Assembly: GCA_021442885.1 (NCBI GenBank)
Contig: JABUVA010000006.1
Coordinates: 34,075-44,418, forward strand
DNA length: 10,344 bases
Direction: 5' to 3'
Origin: Methanobrevibacter sp.
GTDB lineage: Archaea; Methanobacteriota; Methanobacteria; Methanobacteriales; Methanobacteriaceae
The notes under the pieces were generated by a model. That model was not told where the DNA came from. It searched no databases and worked only from the letters and a program-made list of their open reading frames with translations. Position numbers and translations under genes: made by a program. Positions 1-7,396 of the stretch are shown piece by piece; the first letter of the stretch is position 1; each line of letters begins with the position of its first letter.

Positions 1-2
1 TG

Positions 3-45
3 TTTTTTTTTTTGTTTTGACTATTTTTATTTTGAAATTTTTTCA
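3..45 (+). terminator. T-tract terminator of an upstream gene (probable)
   Basis: A run of 11 T at 3-13 is followed by further T-tracts at 15-18, 25-29 and 39-45. Archaeal RNA polymerase stops at U-rich tracts with little need for a hairpin, so this is most simply the end of a + strand gene lying before the window. That gene is not visible, so the assignment rests on base composition only. Confidence 0.4.
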
Positions 46-68
46 TAGATTTTTATCTTTCTTATTTT

Positions 69-92
69 AATACTAGTAAATATTATAATTTA
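69..92 (+). promoter_or_regulatory. Candidate archaeal promoter (BRE/TATA) for alaS-thiI
   Basis: The stretch AAATATTATAATTTA at 78-92 is the best TATA-like element ahead of alaS. With the usual spacing of about 25 bases it would start transcription near 110-118, leaving a leader of 20-30 bases. The surroundings are so A+T-rich that the exact box is uncertain; a second candidate lies at 100-115. An ACTAGTAAAT motif overlaps its upstream edge at 72-81 and recurs upstream of fbp. Confidence 0.35.
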
Positions 93-137
93 TTAATTCT
101 AAATATTGTATTATACTTACTTTTTTAAGCTGATATT

Positions 138-2852
138 ATGGTAGAAATATTTGATAAATTAGGATATAAACTTCAAAAATGTGAAACTTGTGGTCAAGAG
201 TTTTACTCTCAAGTTGATAGGAAGACTTGTGGTGATGCTCCTTGTGATGAGTATTCATTTATTGGTAATCCTGCAACGGATAAACCTTATACTCTTTATG
301 AGATCCATCAAGTTTTTAGAGAATTTTTAGAAAAAGAAGGTCACACTCATATATCACGTTATCCAATTTTAGCAAAAAGATGGAGAGATGATGTATTTTT
401 AGTTGGAGCTTCAATATTTTGCTTTCAACCTTGGGTAACATCAGGTTTAGTGAAACCTCCAGCCAATCCTCTTGAAGTTGCTCAACCTTCTGTTCGTTTA
501 AATGATGTTGATAATGTAGGAAGGACTGGTAGACACATGACCTGTTTCACAATGGGTTCACATACAGTAATAAATACTGAAGAAGAATTCATTTATTGGG
601 AAGATGAAACAATAAGGCTTTGTCATGAATTTTTTAAATATATTGGGATGAATACAGAAGAAATATCCTTTATTAAATCATGGTGGAGTGGTGGAGGTAA
701 TGAAGGACCATGTTATGAGGTTTGTGTAAGGGGAGTTGAACTAGCTACATTAGTTTTCATACAATATGAAACATTAGAAGATGGCAGTAAAAAAGAAATT
801 CCAATTAAAGTCGTTGATACTGGTTATGGTCTTGAAAGGATTGCTTGGATTACTCAAGGAACTCCAACAGCCTATGATGCTTGTTTTGCACCTGTAGTAA
901 ATAAATTAATGGAATTAACTGGTGTTGAACTTAATAGTAAAATCTTATCACGTAATGCTGAAATAGCTGGTATGATGGATATTGAAGATATTGGAGATAT
1001 TAAAGAATTACGTCAACAAGTTGCAAATAGTTTAGGAATCTCTCTTGATGAACTTTTAGAATTTGCAGAACCAATGGAAGCAATTTATATAATAGCTGAT
1101 CACACAAGATGTCTTGCTTTTATGTTAGCTGATGGAATTATTCCTTCTAATGTTAAAGAAGGTTATCTCGCTCGTTTGGTTTTAAGAAGAACTATAAGAT
1201 TTATGAAAGAGCTTAAAATGAAGGAATCTTTAGTTGATGTTATGGAAATTCAGCTTGAATTTTTAACTAAGTTCTATCCAGAAATAGCTGAATCTAAAGA
1301 ACATATTATGAATATTATTTCTCTTGAAGAGGAAAGATATCAAACAACTATTAAAAAAGGCAGAAGTATTGTTTCTAGATTAATTAAAAAGCTTAAAAAA
1401 GATAATGTTAAAGAAATGCCTTTAGATAAACTTATTGAAGTCTATGATGCTAATGGAATTCCTCCAGAAACTGTTGAAGAGATTGGAAAATCTATGGATT
1501 TCACTGTTAATGTTCCTGATAATTTTTTCACTCTTGTAGCTAATGAGCATGAAAAAGACACTTCAAATAAAAAGGATTCATTTAGTCTAGATTATCCTGA
1601 AACTGATTTATTATTCTACAAAGACTTTAATCAAGAAGAATTCCAAGCAGAAGTTTTAGGTTTGGTTAAAAAGGATGATAATGTTACTCTTGTTTTTGAT
1701 AAAACTACATTTTATCCAGAAGGAGGAGGTCAACCTTCAGATATTGGTAAAATATCATATGATGGTAAAGATTATGAAATTGAGTATGCTGAAAAGGTTA
1801 ATGATGTAGTACTCCATCATGTAGTAGTTGATAATGATGAGTTATCTGAGGAAGTCTTAAATGATTTAGTTGGTAAGAAAATCAGTGGTGTTATTGACTG
1901 GGATAGAAGAATAACACTTGCACGCCATCATTCTGCTACTCACTTAATTGTGGCTGCTGCTAAAGAAGTTCTTGGTGATCATATATGGCAAGCAGGAGCT
2001 CAAAAAGGACTTTCACGTTCAAGAATAGATTTATCTCATTATAAAAGGATTTCTCAATCTGAAATTGATGAAATTGAGAAACTTGCTAATGAATTTGTAA
2101 TGGATAATGTTGAACTTGATATTCAATTCCACTCTAGAGATGAAGCAGAGCAATTATATGGATTTAGACTTTATCAAGGAGGTATTGTTCCAGGTAAAGT
2201 TATAAGAGTTGTTAAAATTCCAGAAATTGATGTTCAAGCATGTGCAGGTACACACATTCCAAGAACTGGTGATATTGGACCAATTAAGATTAATAAAACA
2301 GAAAGAGTTCAAGACGGAGTTGAAAGAATCGACTTTTCAGCAGGTCTTGCTGCAGTAGAATCAATTCAAAATAATAATGAAATTCTATCAAAAAGTTCAA
2401 ATGTCTTTAAAGTGGAAGCAGAACAACTTCCTAAAACCTGTGATAGGTTCTTTAGTGAATGGAAGGCTCAGAAAAATGAAATCGATAAATTAAAATCAGA
2501 AATTGCATCATTAAAAATGAGTTCATTAAGTGATGATATTATAGAAATTAATGGTTTAAGAGTTATTAAACAGCTAATAGAAGCTGATTTTAAAGAACTT
2601 CAAAAAATAGCTACTGACTTTACAGATAATGACAAAGCCGATGTTGCAATTGTTGGAAATAATGATGGTAAAATTGTAGGTGCTGCCTCTGATAAGGCTA
2701 TTGATAGTAATGTTAAGATTAATGATATTATTAAACAAGCTGCTAGTGTACTTGGTGGGGGTGGTGGTGGCCGTTTAACATTAGCTCAAGGTGCAGGACC
2801 AAATAAAGATAAAATGGAAGATGCATTAGATGAAGCTATTAATCTAATCTAA
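138..2852 (+). CDS. alaS: Alanyl-tRNA synthetase, archaeal type
   Basis: This cytosolic class II synthetase (EC 6.1.1.7) charges tRNA-Ala with alanine and hydrolyses mischarged Ser/Gly-tRNA. Its 904 residues match the roughly 900-residue archaeal form. Residues 1-60 carry an archaeal N-terminal zinc site (C15, C18, C31, C36). The aminoacylation core follows, with RWRDDVFLVGAS near residue 75, RTGRHMTCFTMGSH and the motif 3 segment GYGLER at 229-234. The editing domain is complete: HxxxH at H598/H602 and C702-A-G-T-H706. The C-terminal C-Ala domain has a six-glycine stretch (873-878) and then RLTLAQGAG. The ATG at 138 is preferred because the zinc site follows 14 residues later; a weak TGAT at 131-134 is the only ribosome-binding match. 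It is followed 24 bases later by thiI, also a tRNA gene, so the two are probably co-transcribed. No damage is seen. Confidence 0.98.
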   Translation: MVEIFDKLGYKLQKCETCGQEFYSQVDRKTCGDAPCDEYSFIGNPATDKPYTLYEIHQVFREFLEKEGHTHISRYPILAKRWRDDVFLVGASIFCFQPWVTSGLVKPPANPLEVAQPSVRLNDVDNVGRTGRHMTCFTMGSHTVINTEEEFIYWEDETIRLCHEFFKYIGMNTEEISFIKSWWSGGGNEGPCYEVCVRGVELATLVFIQYETLEDGSKKEIPIKVVDTGYGLERIAWITQGTPTAYDACFAPVVNKLMELTGVELNSKILSRNAEIAGMMDIEDIGDIKELRQQVANSLGISLDELLEFAEPMEAIYIIADHTRCLAFMLADGIIPSNVKEGYLARLVLRRTIRFMKELKMKESLVDVMEIQLEFLTKFYPEIAESKEHIMNIISLEEERYQTTIKKGRSIVSRLIKKLKKDNVKEMPLDKLIEVYDANGIPPETVEEIGKSMDFTVNVPDNFFTLVANEHEKDTSNKKDSFSLDYPETDLLFYKDFNQEEFQAEVLGLVKKDDNVTLVFDKTTFYPEGGGQPSDIGKISYDGKDYEIEYAEKVNDVVLHHVVVDNDELSEEVLNDLVGKKISGVIDWDRRITLARHHSATHLIVAAAKEVLGDHIWQAGAQKGLSRSRIDLSHYKRISQSEIDEIEKLANEFVMDNVELDIQFHSRDEAEQLYGFRLYQGGIVPGKVIRVVKIPEIDVQACAGTHIPRTGDIGPIKINKTERVQDGVERIDFSAGLAAVESIQNNNEILSKSSNVFKVEAEQLPKTCDRFFSEWKAQKNEIDKLKSEIASLKMSSLSDDIIEINGLRVIKQLIEADFKELQKIATDFTDNDKADVAIVGNNDGKIVGAASDKAIDSNVKINDIIKQAASVLGGGGGGRLTLAQGAGPNKDKMEDALDEAINLI

Positions 2853-2867
2853 TTTCTCATAAACCAT

Positions 2868-2873
2868 GGTGAT
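2868..2873 (+). promoter_or_regulatory. Ribosome binding site deciding the thiI start
   Basis: GGTGAT at 2868-2873 matches the complement of the archaeal 16S 3' end (AGGAGGTGAT). It lies three bases before the ATG at 2877, the normal geometry for this part of the motif. A TTG at 2874 directly abuts the site and would add one residue; it is the poorer start. Confidence 0.7.
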
Positions 2874-2876
2874 TTG

Positions 2877-4013
2877 ATGGATTATTCATTAATTATAGTT
2901 AGATATGGAGAAATTGGTCTTAAAAGTTCTAAAGTTCGCTCAAGGTTTGAAAGAAAACTTGTAAAAAATATTAAATCAGCTACTGATTGTGAGGTTGATA
3001 GAAATCAGGGAAGAATTTATGTATTTCCAAAAAACATGGAAAATACTCTTAATAAATTAAATAAGGTCTTTGGAATTGTTTCTTATTCTCCAGCTATTAC
3101 AACATATGTTGATGATATTGATGAGGTACTTGAAAAATATGTAGATGGTTTATTAGAAGAAGGTGTTTTAACAGCTGAAACTACATTTGCAATTAAATGT
3201 AGGCGTGTTGGCAATCATGATTTTACATCACAAGAAATGGCAGGTCATTGTGGAGCTATTGTTGTTCGTAAAGTGGGATGTCCTGTTAATTTGTCAAACC
3301 CTGATTTGACAATTTTTGTTGAGATAAGAGATGATGAAACTTTTATTTTCCATGAAAAAATTGAAGGTCCTGGAGGCCTACCATTAGGAACACAAGGTAA
3401 AGTTATTTCCCTTTTATCAAGTGGAATAGATTCACCTGTTTCAACTTATTTGATGATGAAAAGAGGATGTGAAGTTATTGCACTTTATTTTGATGGAGAA
3501 GAATTTTCTACTCCTAAAGCTCGTGAAAAATTTGATAAATTAGTAGATGCTTTAAATAAATATGCTGCAGGTGTTCCAATACAAAAAAGAGTAGTTAAAT
3601 ATGGGGATTATTTATCTCATTGTAAAGATGAAGGTCCTGAAAAAATGACTTGTATACTATGTAAATCTGGAATGTATCAGATAGCATCAAAACTTGCTGA
3701 AAAAACAGGTTGTCTAGCTATTGTTGATGGAAGTAGTGTAGGCCAAGTCGCATCTCAGACTCTTGCTAATATTTTAGCTACTAGGGATGGTTGTGATTTT
3801 CCTATTTTAAGTCCTTTAATTGGTATGGATAAATTAGAAATTGAAAGAATAGCTGATAAGATAGGTACATTTGAAATATCTAAAGTATCTGATGGTGGAT
3901 GTTCTGCTGTTCCTAAGTATCCAGAAACTAAAGCAGATATTGTAAGAGTTAAGCAAGCTAAAGAAGATATTAACCATGATGAAATTATTGATGAGATTTT
4001 TAAAAATTTGTAA
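2877..4013 (+). CDS. thiI: tRNA 4-thiouridine synthetase ThiI, archaeal rhodanese-less form
   Basis: ThiI makes 4-thiouridine at position 8 of tRNA: it adenylates the uridine and then transfers sulfur. The 378-residue product has an N-terminal ferredoxin-like region (about 1-75), a THUMP RNA-binding domain (about 75-165) and a PP-loop ATPase domain whose signature SSGIDSP lies at 181-187. It ends without the C-terminal rhodanese domain of the E. coli enzyme. It has instead C259-I-L-C262 and C342 (in DGGCSAVP), the pattern described for Methanococcus maripaludis ThiI, where three cysteines hold an iron-sulfur cluster and sulfide is the likely sulfur donor. The ATG at 2877 is chosen because GGTGAT sits just before it. 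It lies 24 bases after alaS, probably in one operon. A role in thiamine thiazole synthesis, as in enteric bacteria, is less likely without the rhodanese domain. Confidence 0.96.
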   Translation: MDYSLIIVRYGEIGLKSSKVRSRFERKLVKNIKSATDCEVDRNQGRIYVFPKNMENTLNKLNKVFGIVSYSPAITTYVDDIDEVLEKYVDGLLEEGVLTAETTFAIKCRRVGNHDFTSQEMAGHCGAIVVRKVGCPVNLSNPDLTIFVEIRDDETFIFHEKIEGPGGLPLGTQGKVISLLSSGIDSPVSTYLMMKRGCEVIALYFDGEEFSTPKAREKFDKLVDALNKYAAGVPIQKRVVKYGDYLSHCKDEGPEKMTCILCKSGMYQIASKLAEKTGCLAIVDGSSVGQVASQTLANILATRDGCDFPILSPLIGMDKLEIERIADKIGTFEISKVSDGGCSAVPKYPETKADIVRVKQAKEDINHDEIIDEIFKNL

Positions 4014-4020
4014 AAATTAA

Positions 4021-4038
4021 GTTTTTTTCAAATTTTTT
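4021..4038 (+). terminator. Poly-T terminator of the alaS-thiI operon
   Basis: T7 at 4022-4028 and T6 at 4033-4038 begin nine bases after the thiI stop, without a clear hairpin. This fits archaeal U-tract termination and separates thiI from the next gene, which has its own promoter. Confidence 0.5.
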
Positions 4039-4050
4039 ATATATTATATA
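4030..4050 (+). promoter_or_regulatory. TATA-box promoter of the repeat-protein gene
   Basis: The segment AAATTTTTTATATATTATAT at 4030-4049 contains TTTTTATATA (4034-4043), close to the methanogen TATA consensus with an A-rich BRE-like element before it. A start about 25 bases downstream would fall near 4062-4070, giving a leader of only 8-16 bases before the ATG at 4078. The gene may therefore be transcribed alone and translated nearly leaderless; only a weak AGGT (4062-4065) is present as a ribosome site. Confidence 0.55.
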
Positions 4051-4077
4051 GTTTAAATAATAGGTATAAGTGTAATT

Positions 4078-7000
4078 ATGAAATTTCATAACAAATTTAG
4101 AGATTATATTAGTGGGCAATTTTCAGGCCACAAAGATAGTTTTGAAAAATCCCAAGAAAACATTATTACTTCCTTAAAAAACGGTTATTCTTTACATGAT
4201 TCAATTAAAAAGTTTGATTATGATGAATCTAAAATTAGAAGATGGTATAATGAAGGGAGTAAAGGAGATTCAGGTTACTATGATTTTTATAAAGCATGTG
4301 ATACTTTTGCAGCTGATGAAATTAAAAATCATGATTTTCAAGTTATTTACAATAAATTAAAAGATGCTAAATCATTTTCTAATGCTATTGGTGAGGGATA
4401 TTTTAATTCAGATACTTATAACTCTCCAGAGTTGATTAAAAGATGGATAATTTCAGGAAAAAATGGTCATCCTGAATTTAAAGAATTATACAGTTTTGTA
4501 AGACAATTTGCCTTTCAAGATTTATTAGATTTAGATATTGACTTTATTATATCTACTGTTAATTCTGGAGCCCCTAATTTAGATTTTTTAAATTCTGATG
4601 ATATGTACTGCCGTAAAGATGATTTTTGTAGATGGTATAGGTCTATAGATCATAATGATAAGAATTATATTAAATTAAATAGTTCTTGCGGTGAATTTTT
4701 CAAAAGAGTTTCTAAAGATTATTTTTTATATAAACTTGATAAAGGTTCTCTTCTTGGTGATTCTTTTCAAACAGATTTCCATAATTTTATTGATTTTATT
4801 AATTGGTATAATGGAGGTTTTAGAGGAGATTCCGAAGATGTATTGTTCTATAAAAATGCTCGTTCAAAATTAGTTGAGATATATAATTTTGATGAACATA
4901 ATAATGCTATTTTTGATAAATTAAAACCAAACATGCCTTTTGACGATGCTTTAGGTAATATTTCAAGAGTATCTGTTAATCAGTGGATTGAATTAGGAAA
5001 ATATGGTTTAGAACCATTTCATTCATTTTATAATGAATATTTAAAACATAATGCTCAATTTAATATAATTCATTATCTTGAACAAGGTTATGAATTTGAT
5101 AATCAAATACCTAATCTAGACTTTGATTTTGAGGTTGTTCAATCATGGTTTGATGAGAAAGGTGACTTTTATAAGTGTTGTATTAATACTTTTATCCAAT
5201 ATACTGGATTTAAAGATGCAAAATCATTTTTATATGGTTTAAATCCTGATGTTTCATTAAATGATGCAATTGATAATTCTAAAATTCCACGAAAAAATAT
5301 TGAAAGATGGATGGAATATGGAAAAAAAGGTTATGAACCATTTTCAAAATTTAATGGTGCACTTATTAAATCTTTTTTAATTAAAGCAATTAATAATAAT
5401 TTATCATTTGATCATGCATTTAACTTATTTGATGCTTATTATTCTTTTGAAGAGTTTAAACATGAGTATAATAATGACGAAAAATTTCGTAATAAATTAT
5501 CAGAGCTATTAATTAAAAACACTAATTTTGATAAAGCTGAAATGTTTTTAAATGATTTTAATTTTGAAATCTCTATGGATGAAAATTTAGCAAATTCTAA
5601 TATTGACAATGAGGAATTAAATCAATGGTTCGATTTATCTAATCATTCAATACAACCATTTACTGATTTTCATGATGAGTTTAATAAATTATTTGTTCAA
5701 AATAATATTGTTTTAGCTATTAAAGAAGGTTCAAGTTTTGAACGTGCTTTTAATGTTGATAGTGATATTTTTAGTGATGAAGAAATCCGTTCATGGTATG
5801 ATTCTGGTGAAGGTAAGTTCTATGAAACATGCTATAAATTAACTGAAAATGAAACACAATACGTAATTATTTCTTATTTAAGTCAAGGTTTGACTTTTGA
5901 TGATGCAATTAACCAACCAAATATTATTCATAATCAGGAAGACATTAAATTATGGTTTATTAAAGGGGAAAATGGTGATGAGAATTATGCTGATTTCTAT
6001 AATAATGTTGGAAACACAATTATGATTAGTCAACTTAAACAAGGATTATATTTAAATCAAGCTATTAGTGCAGGAAATGGATTAATAGATTTAGATTATG
6101 TTAAAAATAGATATAAGCATGATCATTTATTTTATGATGAGATTAATGAATTACTTGTAAAAAACACTTCCTATGGTAACTTTAAAGATATTTTAAATTA
6201 TTTAGATTATCCTCTTCCACCAAATGTTATAGAGTGGATATATCTAGCAGCCAATGATTTTGATCCATTTAAAGTTTTTTATGAGGAGTATAAAAAGTTA
6301 ATTTATAATATTCAGGACGTTGTTATTAATTCTTTAGATAATAACATGTCTATTGAAGAAATTATGCAACTTAAAGAAGTTAATTGTTCTGTTAATGTTT
6401 TAAAATCATGGTATGATAAAGGTGCTAATGAAGATTCTTCATTTAGAAAATTCCATAATTCTATTAAAAGTTATTTAGATAATTTAATTGAAATTAAACA
6501 ATCTAGAAATAATGATTCTCCTGATTTTAAAGATAAAAATAAGATTGAAGCAACTTTAAAAGTTGTTATTGATAATATGTATAATGGTATGAGTTTTGAA
6601 GAGGCAATTAATATCTATTACTTATACTATGATAGTGAAGCTATTGAAAAATTCTATTATGAAGGTTTTATAACAAATAATTTCACAGAACTTTCTAATG
6701 AAATATATAAATTAATAAAAAATAATAATTCTAGAATTAAGATTAAATCTTCTGTATTTTTAAGAATGAAAGAAGGATTTAGGTTTAAAGAACTTGCTAA
6801 TCATAGAGATTTTAAACATCATTTTAATAATATTCAAAGATGGTATGCTCAAGGTTTAAATGGAAACAAGGAACATAAAGTCTTTGCTAGTATTGTGAAA
6901 GATTATGATGAAAGTATAAAGCGATGGAGAAAATCTAAAGATAAAAAAATACAAGAAGATGTAAAAGAAACTAAATTAGTATTTGGAAAACATACTGGTG

Positions 7001-7185
7001 ATAAACAATCCAATTCTAATAAAGAAGAATTGAAAGAGAATAAGAGTTCTAATTTAGAGTTTAAAAAGTTTAAGGATACAGAAAATAACTTAATAAAACA
7101 ATCTTCAGATGAAGAGAAGAAAAAACTCCATAAAGATTCTGAAATCAAAGAATTGGAAGAAGAAAGAAATAAGATTAAAAATTAA
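4078..7185 (+). CDS. Large protein of about 16 tandem HTH-like repeats, function unknown
   Basis: I do not recognise this 1035-residue protein as a named family. It has no signal peptide or membrane segment, so it is probably cytosolic. After a short basic start (residues 1-27) it is an array of units of about 55 residues of the form I-x3-L-x2-G-x-S-F-x2-A, then 6-12 variable residues, I-x2-W-Y-x2-G-x2-G, then F-x2-F-Y. The W-equivalent positions are 56, 123, 186, 243, 303, 357, 411, 463 (E), 517, 573, 626, 678 (R), 720, 778, 859 (F) and 922. The unit resembles the small HTH of phage terminase small subunits and transposase-type proteins. Units 4-13 pair into longer dyads. Residues from about 945 form a Lys/Glu-rich, probably disordered or coiled tail. 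The gene has its own promoter and terminator and looks more A+T-rich than its housekeeping neighbours. DNA or RNA binding is an inference; many central units are acidic, so a protein scaffold is a real alternative. Confidence 0.9.
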   Translation: MKFHNKFRDYISGQFSGHKDSFEKSQENIITSLKNGYSLHDSIKKFDYDESKIRRWYNEGSKGDSGYYDFYKACDTFAADEIKNHDFQVIYNKLKDAKSFSNAIGEGYFNSDTYNSPELIKRWIISGKNGHPEFKELYSFVRQFAFQDLLDLDIDFIISTVNSGAPNLDFLNSDDMYCRKDDFCRWYRSIDHNDKNYIKLNSSCGEFFKRVSKDYFLYKLDKGSLLGDSFQTDFHNFIDFINWYNGGFRGDSEDVLFYKNARSKLVEIYNFDEHNNAIFDKLKPNMPFDDALGNISRVSVNQWIELGKYGLEPFHSFYNEYLKHNAQFNIIHYLEQGYEFDNQIPNLDFDFEVVQSWFDEKGDFYKCCINTFIQYTGFKDAKSFLYGLNPDVSLNDAIDNSKIPRKNIERWMEYGKKGYEPFSKFNGALIKSFLIKAINNNLSFDHAFNLFDAYYSFEEFKHEYNNDEKFRNKLSELLIKNTNFDKAEMFLNDFNFEISMDENLANSNIDNEELNQWFDLSNHSIQPFTDFHDEFNKLFVQNNIVLAIKEGSSFERAFNVDSDIFSDEEIRSWYDSGEGKFYETCYKLTENETQYVIISYLSQGLTFDDAINQPNIIHNQEDIKLWFIKGENGDENYADFYNNVGNTIMISQLKQGLYLNQAISAGNGLIDLDYVKNRYKHDHLFYDEINELLVKNTSYGNFKDILNYLDYPLPPNVIEWIYLAANDFDPFKVFYEEYKKLIYNIQDVVINSLDNNMSIEEIMQLKEVNCSVNVLKSWYDKGANEDSSFRKFHNSIKSYLDNLIEIKQSRNNDSPDFKDKNKIEATLKVVIDNMYNGMSFEEAINIYYLYYDSEAIEKFYYEGFITNNFTELSNEIYKLIKNNNSRIKIKSSVFLRMKEGFRFKELANHRDFKHHFNNIQRWYAQGLNGNKEHKVFASIVKDYDESIKRWRKSKDKKIQEDVKETKLVFGKHTGDKQSNSNKEELKENKSSNLEFKKFKDTENNLIKQSSDEEKKKLHKDSEIKELEEERNKIKN
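4159..6915 (+). repeat. Coding array of about 16 diverged HTH-like units
   Basis: The repeat is visible in protein, not as identical DNA. Spacing between successive Trp-equivalent positions is mostly 52-67 residues, with one short (42, unit 13) and one long (81, between units 14 and 15) interval. Units 1, 5, 7, 11 and 16 are closest to the consensus, with W-x3-G-x2-G; units 8, 12 and 15 have lost the Trp. The lack of DNA-level identity suggests an old array under protein-level selection rather than a recent expansion. Confidence 0.8.
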
Positions 7186-7193
7186 CAACAAAA

Positions 7194-7250
7194 AACAATT
7201 TTTGAATTGTTAATATATTATTTCTTCATTCCTTTTTTTACTATTTTTTT
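7194..7250 (+). terminator. Hairpin and poly-T terminator of the repeat-protein gene
   Basis: AACAATT (7194-7200) and AATTGTT (7205-7211) form a 7-bp stem with the loop TTTG. Two T7 tracts follow at 7233-7239 and 7244-7250. The site begins nine bases after the stop codon. Confidence 0.6.
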
Positions 7251-7267
7251 AAATCATAATTATTAAA

Positions 7268-7300
7268 TACTATACAACCTAAAATAAATAATGTATAGTA
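7268..7300. repeat. 9-bp perfect inverted repeat upstream of fbp
   Basis: TACTATACA (7268-7276) and TGTATAGTA (7292-7300) are exact reverse complements separated by 15 bases. The element lies after the T-tracts that end the repeat-protein gene and about 97 bases before the fbp start. It could be an operator for a dimeric regulator or a weak RNA hairpin; the sequence alone does not decide. Confidence 0.6.
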
Positions 7301-7314
7301 ACTAGTAAATCTTT

Positions 7315-7332
7315 AAGTTTTTACTTAATATT
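7315..7332 (+). promoter_or_regulatory. Weak candidate promoter of fbp
   Basis: The stretch AGTTTTTACTTAATATT (7316-7332) is the most TATA-like element at a workable distance from fbp and would place the start near 7350 with a leader of about 45 bases. Other A+T-rich boxes (for example 7284-7298) are possible, so this is tentative. Confidence 0.25.
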
Positions 7333-7382
7333 CCTAAAAGAATTCAATTATTATTGATTCTATTACTAGTGAAATCTAATTT

Positions 7383-7388
7383 GAGGTG
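7383..7388 (+). promoter_or_regulatory. Ribosome binding site deciding the fbp start
   Basis: GAGGTG at 7383-7388 lies eight bases before the ATG at 7397. The in-frame TTG at 7391 would be only two bases away, too close, so the ATG is preferred. Confidence 0.7.
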
Positions 7389-7396
7389 TTTTGAAA

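Noticed and set aside
2756..2774. G-rich tract in alaS as a possible frameshift or slippage site
   Set aside because: It encodes the conserved glycine stretch of the C-Ala domain in frame, and normal alaS sequence continues on both sides.
4691..4873. 60-codon + strand reading frame inside the repeat-protein gene
   Set aside because: It lies wholly in another frame of a clearly coding gene and its hydrophobic, Ile/Leu-rich product is what a frame shift of A+T-rich DNA gives. No ribosome binding site.
4159..6915. Repeat array as a CRISPR or DNA-level tandem repeat
   Set aside because: The periodicity is only in the protein. No identical DNA repeats of regular spacing are seen, and the whole stretch is one open reading frame.
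6903..7148. 81-codon minus-strand reading frame over the charged tail
   Set aside because: Antisense of the Lys/Glu/Ser-rich tail gives a Ser/Phe/Leu-rich product automatically. No ribosome site and no family resemblance.
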